Origin: Imhoffiella purpurea
Lineage (GTDB): Bacteria; Pseudomonadota; Gammaproteobacteria; Chromatiales; Chromatiaceae
Length of the DNA: 48,350 bases
Direction of reading: 5' to 3'
Assembly (NCBI RefSeq): GCF_000585215.1
Contig: NZ_AONC01000049.1
Coordinates: 1 to 48,350 of the forward strand
Part shown: positions 24,909 through 34,099 of the stretch, piece by piece
Numbering within the stretch: position 1 is the stretch's first letter
Layout of the letters: each line of letters opens with the position of its first letter
Notes under the pieces: model-generated
Told to the model about the DNA's origin: nothing
The model's database searches: none
What the model saw: only the letters and a program-made list of their open reading frames with translations
Translations under genes and position numbers: made by a program

Positions 24909-25652
24909 ATGAACGATTGGGTGAAAGCGACGGTCGTCGGCAGGCATCAATGGGCCGAGGGGCTCTTCAGCCTGCAGTTCGAGGCGCCGATCGCGGACTA
25001 TGTCGCCGGGCAGTACATCAAGGTGGCCCTGGACATCGAAGGAGAACGCGTCGGTCGCCCCTACTCGCTGGTCAACGCCCCTCAGGACCGGCCGCTGGAG
25101 ATCTATTTCAACGAGGTCCCGAGCGGACCGCTGACACCACCGCTCTCGGCGCTGAATCCGGGCGACAGCGTCTGGCTGACGGCAACCGCCAACGGCATCT
25201 TCACGCTGGAGACCGTCGAGCCGGCCAAGACGCTCTGGATGCTGGCGACCGGAACCGGACTGGGCGTCTATCTCTCGATCCTGCGCACCCGGGATCCCTG
25301 GGAGAAGTTCGAGCGCGTCGTCCTGGTCCATGGCGTGCGCCAGTCCAGCGACCTCGCCTACGGCGAAACCCTGGACGTGATCGGCGAGCGGTACGAGGGA
25401 CGCTTCACGGTGGTGCCGGTGGTGAGCCGCGAGACTCACGGTTCCGCACTCGGCGGACGCATCACCGAGCGGCTCGAGGACGGTTCGCTGGAGGAACGCA
25501 TCGGCGAGCGGATCGACCCCACGCTCAGCCACGTCATGCTGTGCGGGAACTCGGCGATGATCAAGGACGCCAAGGAGATCCTGGAGGCGCGCGGACTGGC
25601 GCGTCACCGGCGTCATGCGCCCGGGCAGTACACCACCGAGCAGTACCACTGA
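24909..25652 (+). CDS. fpr: ferredoxin-NADP+ reductase
   Basis: A 247-residue flavoprotein that moves electrons between NADPH and ferredoxin or flavodoxin. The FAD domain (residues 1-100) has the GQYIKVAL and GRPYSLVNAP motifs (R-x-Y-S FAD site). The NADP domain (100-247) has MLATGTGLGVYLSIL and CGNSAMIKDAKEIL. The end QYTTEQYH is the short aromatic tail typical of the bacterial subclass I type. AGGACAGGA directly upstream supports ATG 24909. It is divergent from the glutathione peroxidase gene, sharing a 151-base regulatory region, which fits oxidative-stress control, although no SoxR/OxyR site was identified by eye. Confidence 0.93.
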   Translation: MNDWVKATVVGRHQWAEGLFSLQFEAPIADYVAGQYIKVALDIEGERVGRPYSLVNAPQDRPLEIYFNEVPSGPLTPPLSALNPGDSVWLTATANGIFTLETVEPAKTLWMLATGTGLGVYLSILRTRDPWEKFERVVLVHGVRQSSDLAYGETLDVIGERYEGRFTVVPVVSRETHGSALGGRITERLEDGSLEERIGERIDPTLSHVMLCGNSAMIKDAKEILEARGLARHRRHAPGQYTTEQYH

Positions 25653-25656
25653 TCGA

Positions 25657-25702
25657 CCGCTGAAGCGGAGCCGGGCTCGGGTCCCGATCTCCGCTTCAGC
25701 GG
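25657..25702. terminator. strong hairpin between convergent fpr and rhlE
   Basis: CCGCTGAAGCGGAG (25657-25670) pairs perfectly with CTCCGCTTCAGCGG (25689-25702), a 14-bp stem starting four bases after the fpr stop and ending 14 bases before the rhlE stop. No long T-run. Probable bidirectional terminator. Confidence 0.65.
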
Positions 25703-25716
25703 CTCGTCAACAGATT

Positions 25717-27108
25717 CTATCCGCGCGTCCGCCCCGAACCCTGGGCATTGGATGTCCGCGCCGATCGCCGCCCACCGCCGGAACCGTTGTTGCTCGGACG
25801 CTTGCGGGCATGACGCCCGTTCGGACCTCCGCTCTCGGACGCCGTGGACGCTCGGCGCCCGGAAGACGAACGTCCCTGATGGGCGCGCTGACCACCGGAT
25901 GGAGCCGATTGACGCCGGCCCGGCATCTCATCCCGAACCGGTCGTTCGGATTGAGCGTCCGGCACCACCGATTCGAAGCCTTCGATCTTCTCGCTCTCGA
26001 TGCGCCGCCCGAGCAGACGCTCGATCCCGGCCAGCATCCCGCGTTCGTCCGGACCCACCAGCGAGACCGCCGTGCCTTCCGAACCGGCGCGCCCGGTCCG
26101 ACCGATGCGATGGACGTAATCCTCGGGCACGTTGGGCAGCTCGTAATTGACCACGTGCGGCAGACGATCGATATCCAGGCCGCGCGCCGCGATATCGGTC
26201 GCCACCAGGGTGCGCACGGCACCGTTCTTGAAGTCCGCCAGCGCCCGGGTTCGTGCGCCCTGGCTCTTGTTGCCATGGATCGCGGCGGCGGTGATGCCGT
26301 CGGTGATCAGCTGCTGGGCGAGCCGGTTGGCACCATGCTTGGTACGGGTGAACACCAGCACCTGCTCCCAGCCGCCGCGATGGATCAGATGCGAGAGCAG
26401 GGCGCGCTTCTGCTCCTTGGCGACCGGATGGACGCGCTGAGACACCGTCTCGGCCGCCGTATTGCGCCGAGCGACCTCGATCCGCTGCGGATCCTGGAGC
26501 AGACCGGTGGCCAGCTGCTCGATCTCGCGCGAATAGGTCGCCGAGAAGAGCAGGTTCTGGCGCTGCCTGGGCAACAGCTTGATGATGCGCCGGATGTCAT
26601 GGATGAAGCCCATGTCCAGCATGCGGTCCGCCTCGTCCAGCACCAGGATCTCGATACCGCCGAAATCCACATTCCCCTGACCCTGATGGTCGAGCAGACG
26701 CCCGGGCGTCGCGACCAGGATGTCGACCCCGCGACGCAGCTGCTCGACCTGAGGCCCCATCCCCACCCCACCGAAGATCTGCAGCGAGCGCAGCGGCAGA
26801 TGCTGGCCGTAGAGACGCACGCTCTCGCCGACCTGGGCCGCGAGTTCGCGGGTCGGGGTCAGGACCAGCGCGCGCGGACGGCGCGGACGACGGCCCGATT
26901 GCGCCGGCTGCGCGGCGCTCAGGCGCTGCAGCATGGGCAAGGTGAAGGCGGCGGTCTTGCCGGTACCGGTCTGGGCACCGGCGAGCACATCTCGTCCGGA
27001 AAGCACGGCGGGGATCGCCTGACACTGGATCGGGGTGGGATGGGTATAACCCTGCGCAGCGACGGCACGCAGCAGTTCGGCCGACAGGCCGAGCTCAGCA
27101 AAAGACAT
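25717..27108 (-). CDS. rhlE: DEAD-box RNA helicase RhlE
   Basis: A 463-residue ATP-dependent RNA helicase for ribosome assembly and RNA turnover. Visible motifs: Q-motif ([14 protein letters not shown]), Walker [10 protein letters not shown] near residue 44, [12 protein letters not shown] in [14 protein letters not shown] near 150, [26 protein letters not shown] and [10 protein letters not shown]. The last 90 residues are basic and Arg/Ser/Gly-rich, the usual low-complexity RNA-binding tail of RhlE. ATG 27108 is directly at the MSFAELGLS start typical of the family. The leader contains a small hairpin (CTGGGT/ACCCAG, 27117-27134), possibly involved in regulation. Confidence 0.95.
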   Translation of the reverse strand: MSFAELGLSAELLRAVAAQGYTHPTPIQCQAIPAVLSGRDVLAGAQTGTGKTAAFTLPMLQRLSAAQPAQSGRRPRRPRALVLTPTRELAAQVGESVRLYGQHLPLRSLQIFGGVGMGPQVEQLRRGVDILVATPGRLLDHQGQGNVDFGGIEILVLDEADRMLDMGFIHDIRRIIKLLPRQRQNLLFSATYSREIEQLATGLLQDPQRIEVARRNTAAETVSQRVHPVAKEQKRALLSHLIHRGGWEQVLVFTRTKHGANRLAQQLITDGITAAAIHGNKSQGARTRALADFKNGAVRTLVATDIAARGLDIDRLPHVVNYELPNVPEDYVHRIGRTGRAGSEGTAVSLVGPDERGMLAGIERLLGRRIESEKIEGFESVVPDAQSERPVRDEMPGRRQSAPSGGQRAHQGRSSSGRRASTASESGGPNGRHARKRPSNNGSGGGRRSARTSNAQGSGRTRG

Positions 27109-27454
27109 GAAAACTCCTGGGTCGGCCTACCCAGAGAGGTTCACTGGGCCGGTCTAGGCGATGTGGTTCGAGATGGTTACGGGTGAGCCTTGAAGGAGGG
27201 AAATCAACCGAAATCATGGATTGCGCCGACCGGATGGCGCATGAGGAGAACTGGACGATACGCGAAAAACCGAGAATTGCAATCGAAAATATGCGCCCGC
27301 CCCTAGCGCGGCGGAATTTCCCGAGCCGCCGGATTGACAGATGCCAGACCCGGGCATAGCATCAAACAATAATCATTGTCATTTGCATTCGAATCCGAGC
27401 ACTCAGCATTCTCGAACACTCGAGCTCTCTCGGCCCGCATCTCCAGGAGCCCCC
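27109..27454. other. divergent intergenic region rhlE / DUF2325 gene
   Basis: 346 bases without a supported gene. It contains a hairpin in the rhlE leader (27117-27134), an AT-rich stretch (27265-27295) and the Fur-like site at 27367-27381. CCAGGAGC before 27455 is the ribosome site for the DUF2325 gene. Confidence 0.45.
27367..27381. promoter_or_regulatory. candidate Fur box
   Basis: CAATAATCATTGTCA reads on the other strand TGACAAT-G-ATTATTG, matching the 7-1-7 Fur consensus TGATAAT-N-ATTATCA at 11 of 14 positions. It lies 74-88 bases upstream of the DUF2325 gene start, in a local AT-rich patch of an otherwise GC-rich region. This predicts repression by iron-loaded Fur. Confidence 0.6.
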
Positions 27455-28957
27455 ATGCAGCAACGTTACCTCCTCGAAATCACCGGATCCGCCGAACAGG
27501 CCATTCCCGACCGCATGACGCTCTACGACTTCGAAAGCCGCTCCCTGCTGAACGAGATCGAAGGGGATGAATGGCTGCGCCTGCTGCGCGAACTCCAGTC
27601 GGTCGAGCGGAATGCCGACGCAACCGAGCAGGACACACCTGCGCTTCAAGCCCCTGAGGATCGCGGCGAGACCGGCTCGGAGACATCAGGAATCGCCCCC
27701 GGCCAGGAGGATGAATCCTCAGAGGCCATCGAACTCTACCGCCCACCGGAACAGGAACTGGACCCAGTCCGCTCGGGTCGACGCAAGCTCTGGGACATGC
27801 CGCACAAATACCACTGCCCCATCATCGGTACCTGTCTCAGCGTCGACGATCTGCGCAGGATCGGACGGCGTTTCGTCTGGCGGACCAAGGAACGGCTGAG
27901 CGACTACGAGATCCATGTCGGCTTCGTCTCCGCCGCGGAGGAGCGCAACGCACTTTCTCAGGCGACCCAGAAGCTGCTCGACAAGAAATACGCGAGCAAC
28001 CTGCGCCGCTACGCCAAGGCCAAGGATCCGGAAGGCATTCTCGCGCTATGGGCCGAATCGCTCGCCTGTGGCGAGGTTCCCGGCGGTCTCTGGGCGCTCA
28101 TGAGTCATCCCAAGACGGACGCCGCCACCATGGTCCTCGCCTACGAGGACGTCCACATGCTCTCGCACCAGATCGGCGCAGGACAGAGGGCCGACCTGAA
28201 ACGACTCAACGAAGCCCGGGTCGAACTGGGTCGCGTCCGGCATGAGCTCGAGACCTGCCAGAGGCGCAGCGCGCAGCAGTTGGAGCAACGCGAAAGCACC
28301 ATCGCCGAATTGACCTCGGAACTCGATGCCTGTCGACAGGAACGCGACCGTCTCGCGAGCGAGGCCGAGACACTGCGCCATCGGCTCAGCCGCAGCGAGA
28401 CCCCCGCGCTTCTCGAACGCATCGCCTCGCTCAGCGATGCGCACGCACTGACTCACTCGCGCCTGGAGACGAGCCTTCAGGAAACGGAATCCCTGCGTCA
28501 ACGCCTCGCCGACGCCGAGCGGCGCTCGAGCACGCTGGAGACCAGCCTGCGCGAGCGCGAGGAGGAATGCGAATCGCTCGAACGGCTACTGACCCTGGGG
28601 CTGAGCCAGCAGTGCGACGAATGCCCCAACGACAGCTGCGCCTGCTGTGCCGACCTGGCCGGTCGGCTGGTGCTCTGCGTCGGCGGAAGACAGCAGCTGG
28701 TCGAGCAATACCGCCAATTGGTCGCACGCTGCAACGGCCGCTTCGAACACCACGACGGCGGACTCGAGGACAGCCATCAACGGCTGGAATCCATGCTCGC
28801 CTCGGCCGATGCCATCGTCTGCGCCACCGACTACGTCAGCCACAACGCCTACTACCGCACCAAGCGGTTCTGCAAACGGCTCGACAAGCCGCACGTACTG
28901 CTCGGCAACTCGGGCCTCTCATCCTTCGCCCGAGCCTTGGAGCGGGTGGCGAATTAG
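27455..28957 (+). CDS. DUF2325 domain protein with coiled coil and Cys cluster
   Basis: A 500-residue soluble protein. The N-terminal 100 residues are acidic and variable. Residues about 100-255 form a conserved region (MPHKYHCPIIGTCLSVDDLR). About 260-380 is a long Glu/Arg/Leu coiled coil. A dense Cys cluster follows at C387, C390, C395, C397 and C398 (CDECPNDSCACC), then the DUF2325 domain (about 404-500) with VLCVGGRQQLVEQYR, FEHHDGG and HVLLGNSG. The Cys cluster could bind iron or zinc. With the Fur box upstream, an iron-responsive role is inferred; the biochemical function of DUF2325 is unknown. CCAGGAG upstream supports ATG 27455. Confidence 0.82.
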   Translation: MQQRYLLEITGSAEQAIPDRMTLYDFESRSLLNEIEGDEWLRLLRELQSVERNADATEQDTPALQAPEDRGETGSETSGIAPGQEDESSEAIELYRPPEQELDPVRSGRRKLWDMPHKYHCPIIGTCLSVDDLRRIGRRFVWRTKERLSDYEIHVGFVSAAEERNALSQATQKLLDKKYASNLRRYAKAKDPEGILALWAESLACGEVPGGLWALMSHPKTDAATMVLAYEDVHMLSHQIGAGQRADLKRLNEARVELGRVRHELETCQRRSAQQLEQRESTIAELTSELDACRQERDRLASEAETLRHRLSRSETPALLERIASLSDAHALTHSRLETSLQETESLRQRLADAERRSSTLETSLREREEECESLERLLTLGLSQQCDECPNDSCACCADLAGRLVLCVGGRQQLVEQYRQLVARCNGRFEHHDGGLEDSHQRLESMLASADAIVCATDYVSHNAYYRTKRFCKRLDKPHVLLGNSGLSSFARALERVAN

Positions 28958-29011
28958 CCGTCGGCCCATCGCCGGCCGGCGTGGGCAACGGCCGCGTCCG
29001 GCCCGGTCAAC

Positions 29012-30136
29012 TCAACGTACGGGTATGACGCGTCCCTTCCAGCGCACGCTGTTGCGGACGAGGGTGAGATAGAGCGAACGCACGAACACCCAGGTGAAGA
29101 ACAGCAAGGACACAGGATAGGTCAAGGCGATCGTCAGACCGAAATTTCCGAGCCGGCGCAGCAGCCACCAGATCTGAGCGACATAGGCGGTATAGGCGAT
29201 CAGCCCTGGAATGCCCCAGGTGGAGCCGTCCTCGAAGAAAAAGGCACGCGCGGCGTCGAAGGTCGCGAAGCTGGACGAGATCCAGGCGACCATCATGACC
29301 AGTATCAGCAGATCCGTATGCATGGCACCGCGGGCGAAGTTCTTGGTCCAGCCCTCGATCAGGTCGCCCAGGCCGTGCGGATACATGCGAAAGGAGATGG
29401 TCCCGCGACCGATGAAGTTGTGCGTTTCGATCCCGCGACGGCCCATCTCTCGCGACAGGGCGACATCGTCGATGATCTCGGAGCGGACCAGACTGTGTCC
29501 GCCAGTGCGGAAATAGTCCTCCCGCGAGCAGACCATGCAGGGACCGAAACTGCCGTTCGGCCGTACGGCATCGCCAGCCAGGGTGAAGGATCGGATGCTG
29601 CCCATCATGATGATGAAGAAGAGTGCGGAAAGCCGCTCATAGGGACGCTTCATACGATGATAGGGCTGTACCGAGACCAGCCCGCCGTGCCGGGCATGGG
29701 TGGCGACGATCCGCTTCAGCCCACCGGGCTCCAGTTCGGTGTCGGCGTCCAGGAACACCAACAGATCGCCGCTGGCGCGCTGGGCCCCGACCCAGCAGGC
29801 ATGGGGCTTCCCCAGCCAGCCATGTTCGAGCTCGGTGACGCTGATGACGGTGGCCCCGGCCGAGCGCGCCAAGCCGGCCGTCCCATCGGTCGAATTGTCG
29901 TCGACGACGATCAGCTCGCAGTCCGGATACTCTTGCCGGCTCATGGAGTCGAGCAGAGGCGACAGGCGGTGGAACTCGTTGCGGGCGGGAACGACGACCG
30001 AGACGCGAACCGGGGCGACATCGGACGACACGGGGGGACAGAGGCGCATGCGTCCCAGAAAGACGAACGCGAGACTCCACGGCAGGAGCAACCACAGCAG
30101 ATGGTGCAACATGATCGGCAAACTCGTTTCTGACAT
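29012..30136 (-). CDS. family 2 glycosyltransferase, membrane-associated (CrtQ-like)
   Basis: A 374-residue GT2 enzyme. A membrane helix at residues about 8-27 is followed by the GT-A domain with VSVVVPARNE, VVDDNSTDGT (nucleotide-sugar site) and LLVFLDADTELEPGG (DxD-type metal site), then the acceptor-side motif IDDVALSREM. Two or three C-terminal membrane helices follow. The layout resembles CrtQ, which glycosylates carotenoid acids, and hopanoid-linked HpnB-type transferases; the acceptor cannot be told. Start ATG 30136 is chosen by position before the first helix; ATG 30112 is an alternative and neither has a clear Shine-Dalgarno. It is 223 bases downstream of the Sia operon in the same direction. 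Confidence 0.82.
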   Translation of the reverse strand: MSETSLPIMLHHLLWLLLPWSLAFVFLGRMRLCPPVSSDVAPVRVSVVVPARNEFHRLSPLLDSMSRQEYPDCELIVVDDNSTDGTAGLARSAGATVISVTELEHGWLGKPHACWVGAQRASGDLLVFLDADTELEPGGLKRIVATHARHGGLVSVQPYHRMKRPYERLSALFFIIMMGSIRSFTLAGDAVRPNGSFGPCMVCSREDYFRTGGHSLVRSEIIDDVALSREMGRRGIETHNFIGRGTISFRMYPHGLGDLIEGWTKNFARGAMHTDLLILVMMVAWISSSFATFDAARAFFFEDGSTWGIPGLIAYTAYVAQIWWLLRRLGNFGLTIALTYPVSLLFFTWVFVRSLYLTLVRNSVRWKGRVIPVR

Positions 30137-30359
30137 TGGCAGGAGGCCGCAGGGACGGCGCCGGGCGATTGCGCTTCCTGTCGAGGCAGGGATGCCCGGG
30201 TATTCCCGGTGGCCGGAGGCTTGCACCCGATGCAACCCGTTTCGGGATCCGGCGGCATGGCTCGGGCCATAGAGCGGATCAGTATGCTGATCGCCAGCGA
30301 TGAAGGCAAACCCGCAATTCAGCCAGGGAAGATCGCAACGGGTACCGAATCGCGTCCGG

Positions 30360-32051
30360 TCAGATCGGGCGCAATGCGATCAGCGTCATGTCATCGCGTC
30401 TCGCCTCGTCCCGTCGGTAATCGGCGAGCATTCGGCTCAATCCGGCGACCTGATCGGCCAGGCCGAGTTCGCAGTGCGCCTCCAGCCACGCAGCGACCTT
30501 GCGCCGTCCCAGCAGGCGGCGCGGCGTCCCTCCCATCTGGTCGGGAACGCCATCGGTCATGAGATAGAGGGTCGTCCCGGGACCGACCTGAATACTCCGC
30601 TCGGCGATGACGTTCGGGGCGGCGAGGCTGCGGTATCCCAGATGGCCGCGCGCACCGCGAATCACCTCGATCGGCTCGCCGGGGACCATCGCCAGCAAGG
30701 GGATGCTGCCAACGCTGGCGAAACGCAGCTGTCTCTCTCCCGCCTCCCAACACAGAGCCGCCGCGTCCAGACCGTCGTCCGACTCGGCGCCCGGATTCTG
30801 TTGACGCAGACGGCGGCGGACCTCCAGGTCCAGCGCCTGGAGGATGAGGCCAGGCGCGGCCAACCCCCGATGATGCAGCAGATGCTCCAGCGCCGCGGCG
30901 ACGACCAGGGTGATGAAGGCCCCGGGGACACCGTGACCGGTACAGTCGGCCAGGAGGAGGAGACAGCGCTCGCCGCGGCGCGCGAACCAATACCAGTCTC
31001 CGCCCACCTGATGCAGCGGCTCCCAGTGCACCTGGATCTCGTGGACCGCGTCGCCCAGGACCGCAGAATCGGGCAGCATGCTGGTCTGGATGCGACGGGC
31101 ATAGCGATGGCTCTCCAGCAGTTGCTGATTGGCCAGCGCCAGATGCCGATGGGTGAGATCCAGCTCGGAGAAGGCGCGCTCGACCTCGGTCTTCTGTCGC
31201 TCCAGGTCGCCGAGCGCCCGTTCGAGCTCCAGGGTGCGCGCCTCGACCCGCCGCTCCAACTCCTGATTGAGCAGGGTCAGCTCGCGCTGAGCCAGGTCGC
31301 GCTGGTCGAGCCCGCGCTGGGAGGATTGCAGCAGCCGCCGCAGATGTTCGCTCAGCAGTCCCAGCTCGTCTCGGCCATGGCCTTTCAGCCGGGGTGGTAG
31401 CCAATCGCCGGGCGCATCGGGATCCACCTCCGCGATCGCCCGCCCCAGCCGCAGCAACGGACGTGTGATCATGAAATAGAAGATCGCCACCACCAGAGCG
31501 GAGATGAACAGGGAGCGCACCAGCTCGAAGACGGCATCGCGCGCGACCCGGTGGAGAAAACGCCGAGCGAGCATTTCGGGCGACAGATCCAGTCGCAGCT
31601 GTCCCACATCCTCGCGCTCGCCTCCCGGAACACCATACTCCAGCCGCAGGCGATAATGGCTAGCGTCCTCGAACAGCCAGCCCCAACCCGGGGCGATGGA
31701 ACCGGCGTCGGGCTCGCGCGCGCGCAGGGCCAAGATACGCCCGAAATCGGTGCGCAGCTCGACGTGCACGACCGGATCGAAGACGAGCAGCCCATCGACG
31801 AGACGGCGCGCAAGCTCCGGGTGGAGCTGATAGGCAGCCTCGGCGGCCGAGCCCTCCACCAGGGCGAGCACCTTGCCGATGTTCGATCGAGTCTCGACGT
31901 GCATCGCGCGCCAATCGACGAAGATCCGCCCGGCCCCGACCATAATCCCGAGCACCAGCACCACGAGCAGGGTCATCGCGGCCTGCTGGAAGGTCAGACC
32001 GTACCGAAAGGCGACCCGCCGCACACTGGATGACGAGGATGTGGAAGGCAT
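30360..32051 (-). CDS. siaA: SiaA-type membrane PP2C/SpoIIE phosphatase
   Basis: A 563-residue sensor phosphatase. TM1 (about 24-45) and TM2 (about 182-202) flank a periplasmic domain of about 135 residues. A HAMP-like segment (about 203-255), a long coiled coil (260-330) and a SpoIIE/PP2C domain (335-563) follow. Metal-site motifs are visible: GGDWYWF, LLADCTGHGVPGAF, YLMTDGVPDQMGG and RRDDMTLIAL. In Pseudomonas SiaA dephosphorylates SiaC, freeing it to activate the diguanylate cyclase SiaD. Here siaA is last in a five-gene tight operon, 12 bases after a solute-binding protein gene, whereas in Pseudomonas it is first. Confidence 0.88.
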   Translation of the reverse strand: MPSTSSSSSVRRVAFRYGLTFQQAAMTLLVVLVLGIMVGAGRIFVDWRAMHVETRSNIGKVLALVEGSAAEAAYQLHPELARRLVDGLLVFDPVVHVELRTDFGRILALRAREPDAGSIAPGWGWLFEDASHYRLRLEYGVPGGEREDVGQLRLDLSPEMLARRFLHRVARDAVFELVRSLFISALVVAIFYFMITRPLLRLGRAIAEVDPDAPGDWLPPRLKGHGRDELGLLSEHLRRLLQSSQRGLDQRDLAQRELTLLNQELERRVEARTLELERALGDLERQKTEVERAFSELDLTHRHLALANQQLLESHRYARRIQTSMLPDSAVLGDAVHEIQVHWEPLHQVGGDWYWFARRGERCLLLLADCTGHGVPGAFITLVVAAALEHLLHHRGLAAPGLILQALDLEVRRRLRQQNPGAESDDGLDAAALCWEAGERQLRFASVGSIPLLAMVPGEPIEVIRGARGHLGYRSLAAPNVIAERSIQVGPGTTLYLMTDGVPDQMGGTPRRLLGRRKVAAWLEAHCELGLADQVAGLSRMLADYRRDEARRDDMTLIALRPI

Positions 32052-32063
32052 GAGTCGCCTGGG

Positions 32064-32831
32064 CTAATCGAGCGACCCAGGGGGATCGAGCAGGCCGGCC
32101 TGGCGCTCCAGCCTGGAGACCAGAGCGGCATTCGCCGCGAGCCAGCGGTCGAAGTCCTCGATCAATCCAGCATGGCGGATGCTCGACAGCCGATAGTGTC
32201 CGCTGGCATGGGGCAGACCGGGATCGTAGACGAGCAGATCGGGGCTCCCGAACAAACGCTGCGATTGGGCGCGCGCGACCCGTACATCGGCATAGGCCGC
32301 ATCCACGCGTCCCGTCATTGCCTGCTGAAAGAGCGCGGAGAAGTCGGCGTTCTCCATCAACGCAACCCGTCCCGCCTGGATGGGTTGCGTCCAGGCCGCC
32401 GGAGTGAAGCCAAGGACGATCCCCAGCCTCCGGATCTCCGCCGCCGGGCGGCCGAACCGTTCCGGAGGGACCAAGGAGCCGTCCAGATATCCGACGATCG
32501 GGCGGCTGTAATGGATCTCGTATCCCTGGCGCAACGCCCCGTGCCAGTCGGGATCGTCGGGATACTTGAAATCGATGCGGTCGTGCAGCAGGCTCTCGAG
32601 CAAGCGCGAGGGCGGCATCGGGCGATACTCGAACCGGATTCCCCGATCCCGGGCGAAGGCATCCAGCAGCTCGCGGCCGAAGCCCTCGAAACCGCCGTTC
32701 AGACCGTTCTGATAGGGACGATAATCGATGTCCTCCACACCCACGCGATAGGGCTGCGGATCCTGAGCGGCGTGGACGTGGGACCAGACGGCGCAGAGGA
32801 CCAGCACACAAACGCGCACGGCCGACTTCAT
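32064..32831 (-). CDS. periplasmic solute-binding protein embedded in the Sia operon
   Basis: A 255-residue protein with a signal peptide (about 1-22, ending SHVHAAQ) and a bacterial extracellular solute-binding (PF00497-like) fold: YRVGVEDIDYRPY opening, GFEGFGRELLDAFARDRGI, and the hinge-proximal GRVDAAYADVRVARAQ. The opening and GFGREL region are typical of amino-acid-type binding proteins or their sensor derivatives. There is no ABC permease or ATPase gene nearby. It lies six bases after siaD and 12 before siaA on the same strand, so it is almost certainly co-transcribed. A sensory role, presenting ligand state to the SiaA periplasmic domain, is inference. Confidence 0.85.
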   Translation of the reverse strand: MKSAVRVCVLVLCAVWSHVHAAQDPQPYRVGVEDIDYRPYQNGLNGGFEGFGRELLDAFARDRGIRFEYRPMPPSRLLESLLHDRIDFKYPDDPDWHGALRQGYEIHYSRPIVGYLDGSLVPPERFGRPAAEIRRLGIVLGFTPAAWTQPIQAGRVALMENADFSALFQQAMTGRVDAAYADVRVARAQSQRLFGSPDLLVYDPGLPHASGHYRLSSIRHAGLIEDFDRWLAANAALVSRLERQAGLLDPPGSLD

Positions 32832-32837
32832 ACCGCG

Positions 32838-33659
32838 TTAGCCCGGCCCGGAGCGGGCGACGAGGACACGATCCCGGCCGGCGCTCTTGGCCTCGTAGAG
32901 GGCCTGATCGGCACGCGAAATCGCCCGATCGAGCGGTTCGTCTCCATCCGTCCCGGCCAATCCGATGCTGACCGTCACCGACAGGAACTGCCCCGTCCAT
33001 TGGGTGCGGCCTTCGCGCACCCGGTCGCACAGGCGGTTGGCGATGGCCTCGGCCGTGTCGAGATCCGTCTCCGGGAGCACGGCGAGGAATTCCTCGCCAC
33101 CGAAACGGCCCGCGATGTCGCCCTTGCGCAGACTGGAGCGCAGCAGCGCACCGAAGTCGCGCAGCAACTGATCGCCCGCGGCATGGCCGAAGCGGTCGTT
33201 AATCCTCTTGAAGTGATCCAGGTCCATCATGAGCACGACGAGCCCCTTGCCGTGACGGGCGCTGCGACGCTGCTCGTGCTCGGCAAGCTCCAGCAGATGG
33301 CGCCGCGTATGGGTTCCGGTCAGTTCGTCGACCGAGGCGATCCGGCGCAGCTCCTGCTCGAGCTGCTCGCGCCGCTCGATCTCCTTGCGCAATGTACCGT
33401 TGAGCCGCTTGAGATCCTCGGCCTGGGCCGTCAGGGTCCGATTCGCCTCGTGCAGATCCAGCTGCATACGATCGCTGATGCGTACCAGGCGCGCCGTTTC
33501 GCGATAGCCGAGACGATAGGCATCGGCGAGGGTGCGGACCCCGTCCGACACCTCGTCGAGTTTGCCGATCATGGTCTCGGCCTGGCGGATGACGGCCTCT
33601 TCCTGAAAGTAGAGCGAATACGCCTCCCCCGCCTGGGGTGGATCGAGCTCCGATGACAT
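32838..33659 (-). CDS. siaD: SiaD-type diguanylate cyclase
   Basis: A 273-residue cytosolic GGDEF enzyme that makes c-di-GMP. An N-terminal region with heptad-rich helices (about 15-110) precedes the cyclase domain (about 110-273). Active-site GGEEF is at 187-191. An RxxD inhibitory site (RKGD) sits exactly five residues before it, so product inhibition is likely. Family context: SiaD is switched on by binding of unphosphorylated SiaC through the N-terminal helices. The ATG at 33659 lies four bases after the siaC stop; an in-frame ATG at 33689 overlaps siaC and would add ten residues. Neither has a clear Shine-Dalgarno, suggesting coupled translation. Confidence 0.9.
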   Translation of the reverse strand: MSSELDPPQAGEAYSLYFQEEAVIRQAETMIGKLDEVSDGVRTLADAYRLGYRETARLVRISDRMQLDLHEANRTLTAQAEDLKRLNGTLRKEIERREQLEQELRRIASVDELTGTHTRRHLLELAEHEQRRSARHGKGLVVLMMDLDHFKRINDRFGHAAGDQLLRDFGALLRSSLRKGDIAGRFGGEEFLAVLPETDLDTAEAIANRLCDRVREGRTQWTGQFLSVTVSIGLAGTDGDEPLDRAISRADQALYEAKSAGRDRVLVARSGPG

Positions 33660-33663
33660 GGAA

Positions 33664-34098
33664 TCAGGATGGCTGCGCTTCGAGCTCATGGAGATTGAAT
33701 CGCGCGTATTCCAGATCCTCGCTGAAATCCTCGCCGAATTCCTGCATGGTTTCGTCCTCGGGATCGTAGTACCAGTGCACCTCGACCGGAACGCCCTGGC
33801 GCGCGGCGGACTCCAGCATCTGGAAGATGTTCATCAGCGCCTTGGCGCTGCTGCTGTTGAAATAGGCCATGCGCAGCTCGAGACGGAGCGGCGACGACGG
33901 TCTCTGAACCGAGAGCTCGGACAGATAGGACTCCAGGCTCTTGAGCACAGGCCCGAAGAAGGCGGCGGCATCCTCCGGATAGGACTCGCCCTCGATGCGC
34001 AGCCGACGGCCGACGAAATCGAATTCGAGCAGAGGCGATCGTTCTGTCCGCTGGAGAAAGAGGGTATCCATCGACTCGTATGCAAAGGCTGTTGGCAT
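33664..34098 (-). CDS. siaC: SiaC (DUF1987) phospho-switch protein
   Basis: A 144-residue DUF1987 protein, STAS-like. Core: FDFVGRRLRIEGESYPEDAA (about 27-46) and the phospho-site strand MAYFNSSSAKALMNIFQML (78-96), ending in VEVHWYYDPEDETM and a Glu/Asp-rich tail. Pseudomonas SiaC is phosphorylated on a Thr following Asn in this loop; here the equivalent residue is Ser82. Unphosphorylated SiaC activates SiaD; SiaB phosphorylates it and SiaA removes the phosphate. The ATG at 34098 is one base after the siaB stop. The stop is four bases before siaD. Confidence 0.9.
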   Translation of the reverse strand: MPTAFAYESMDTLFLQRTERSPLLEFDFVGRRLRIEGESYPEDAAAFFGPVLKSLESYLSELSVQRPSSPLRLELRMAYFNSSSAKALMNIFQMLESAARQGVPVEVHWYYDPEDETMQEFGEDFSEDLEYARFNLHELEAQPS

Positions 34099-34099
34099 C

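Noticed and set aside
28098..28245. Short frames inside the DUF2325 coiled-coil region
   Set aside because: Overlap a well-supported gene with a ribosome site; no independent evidence.
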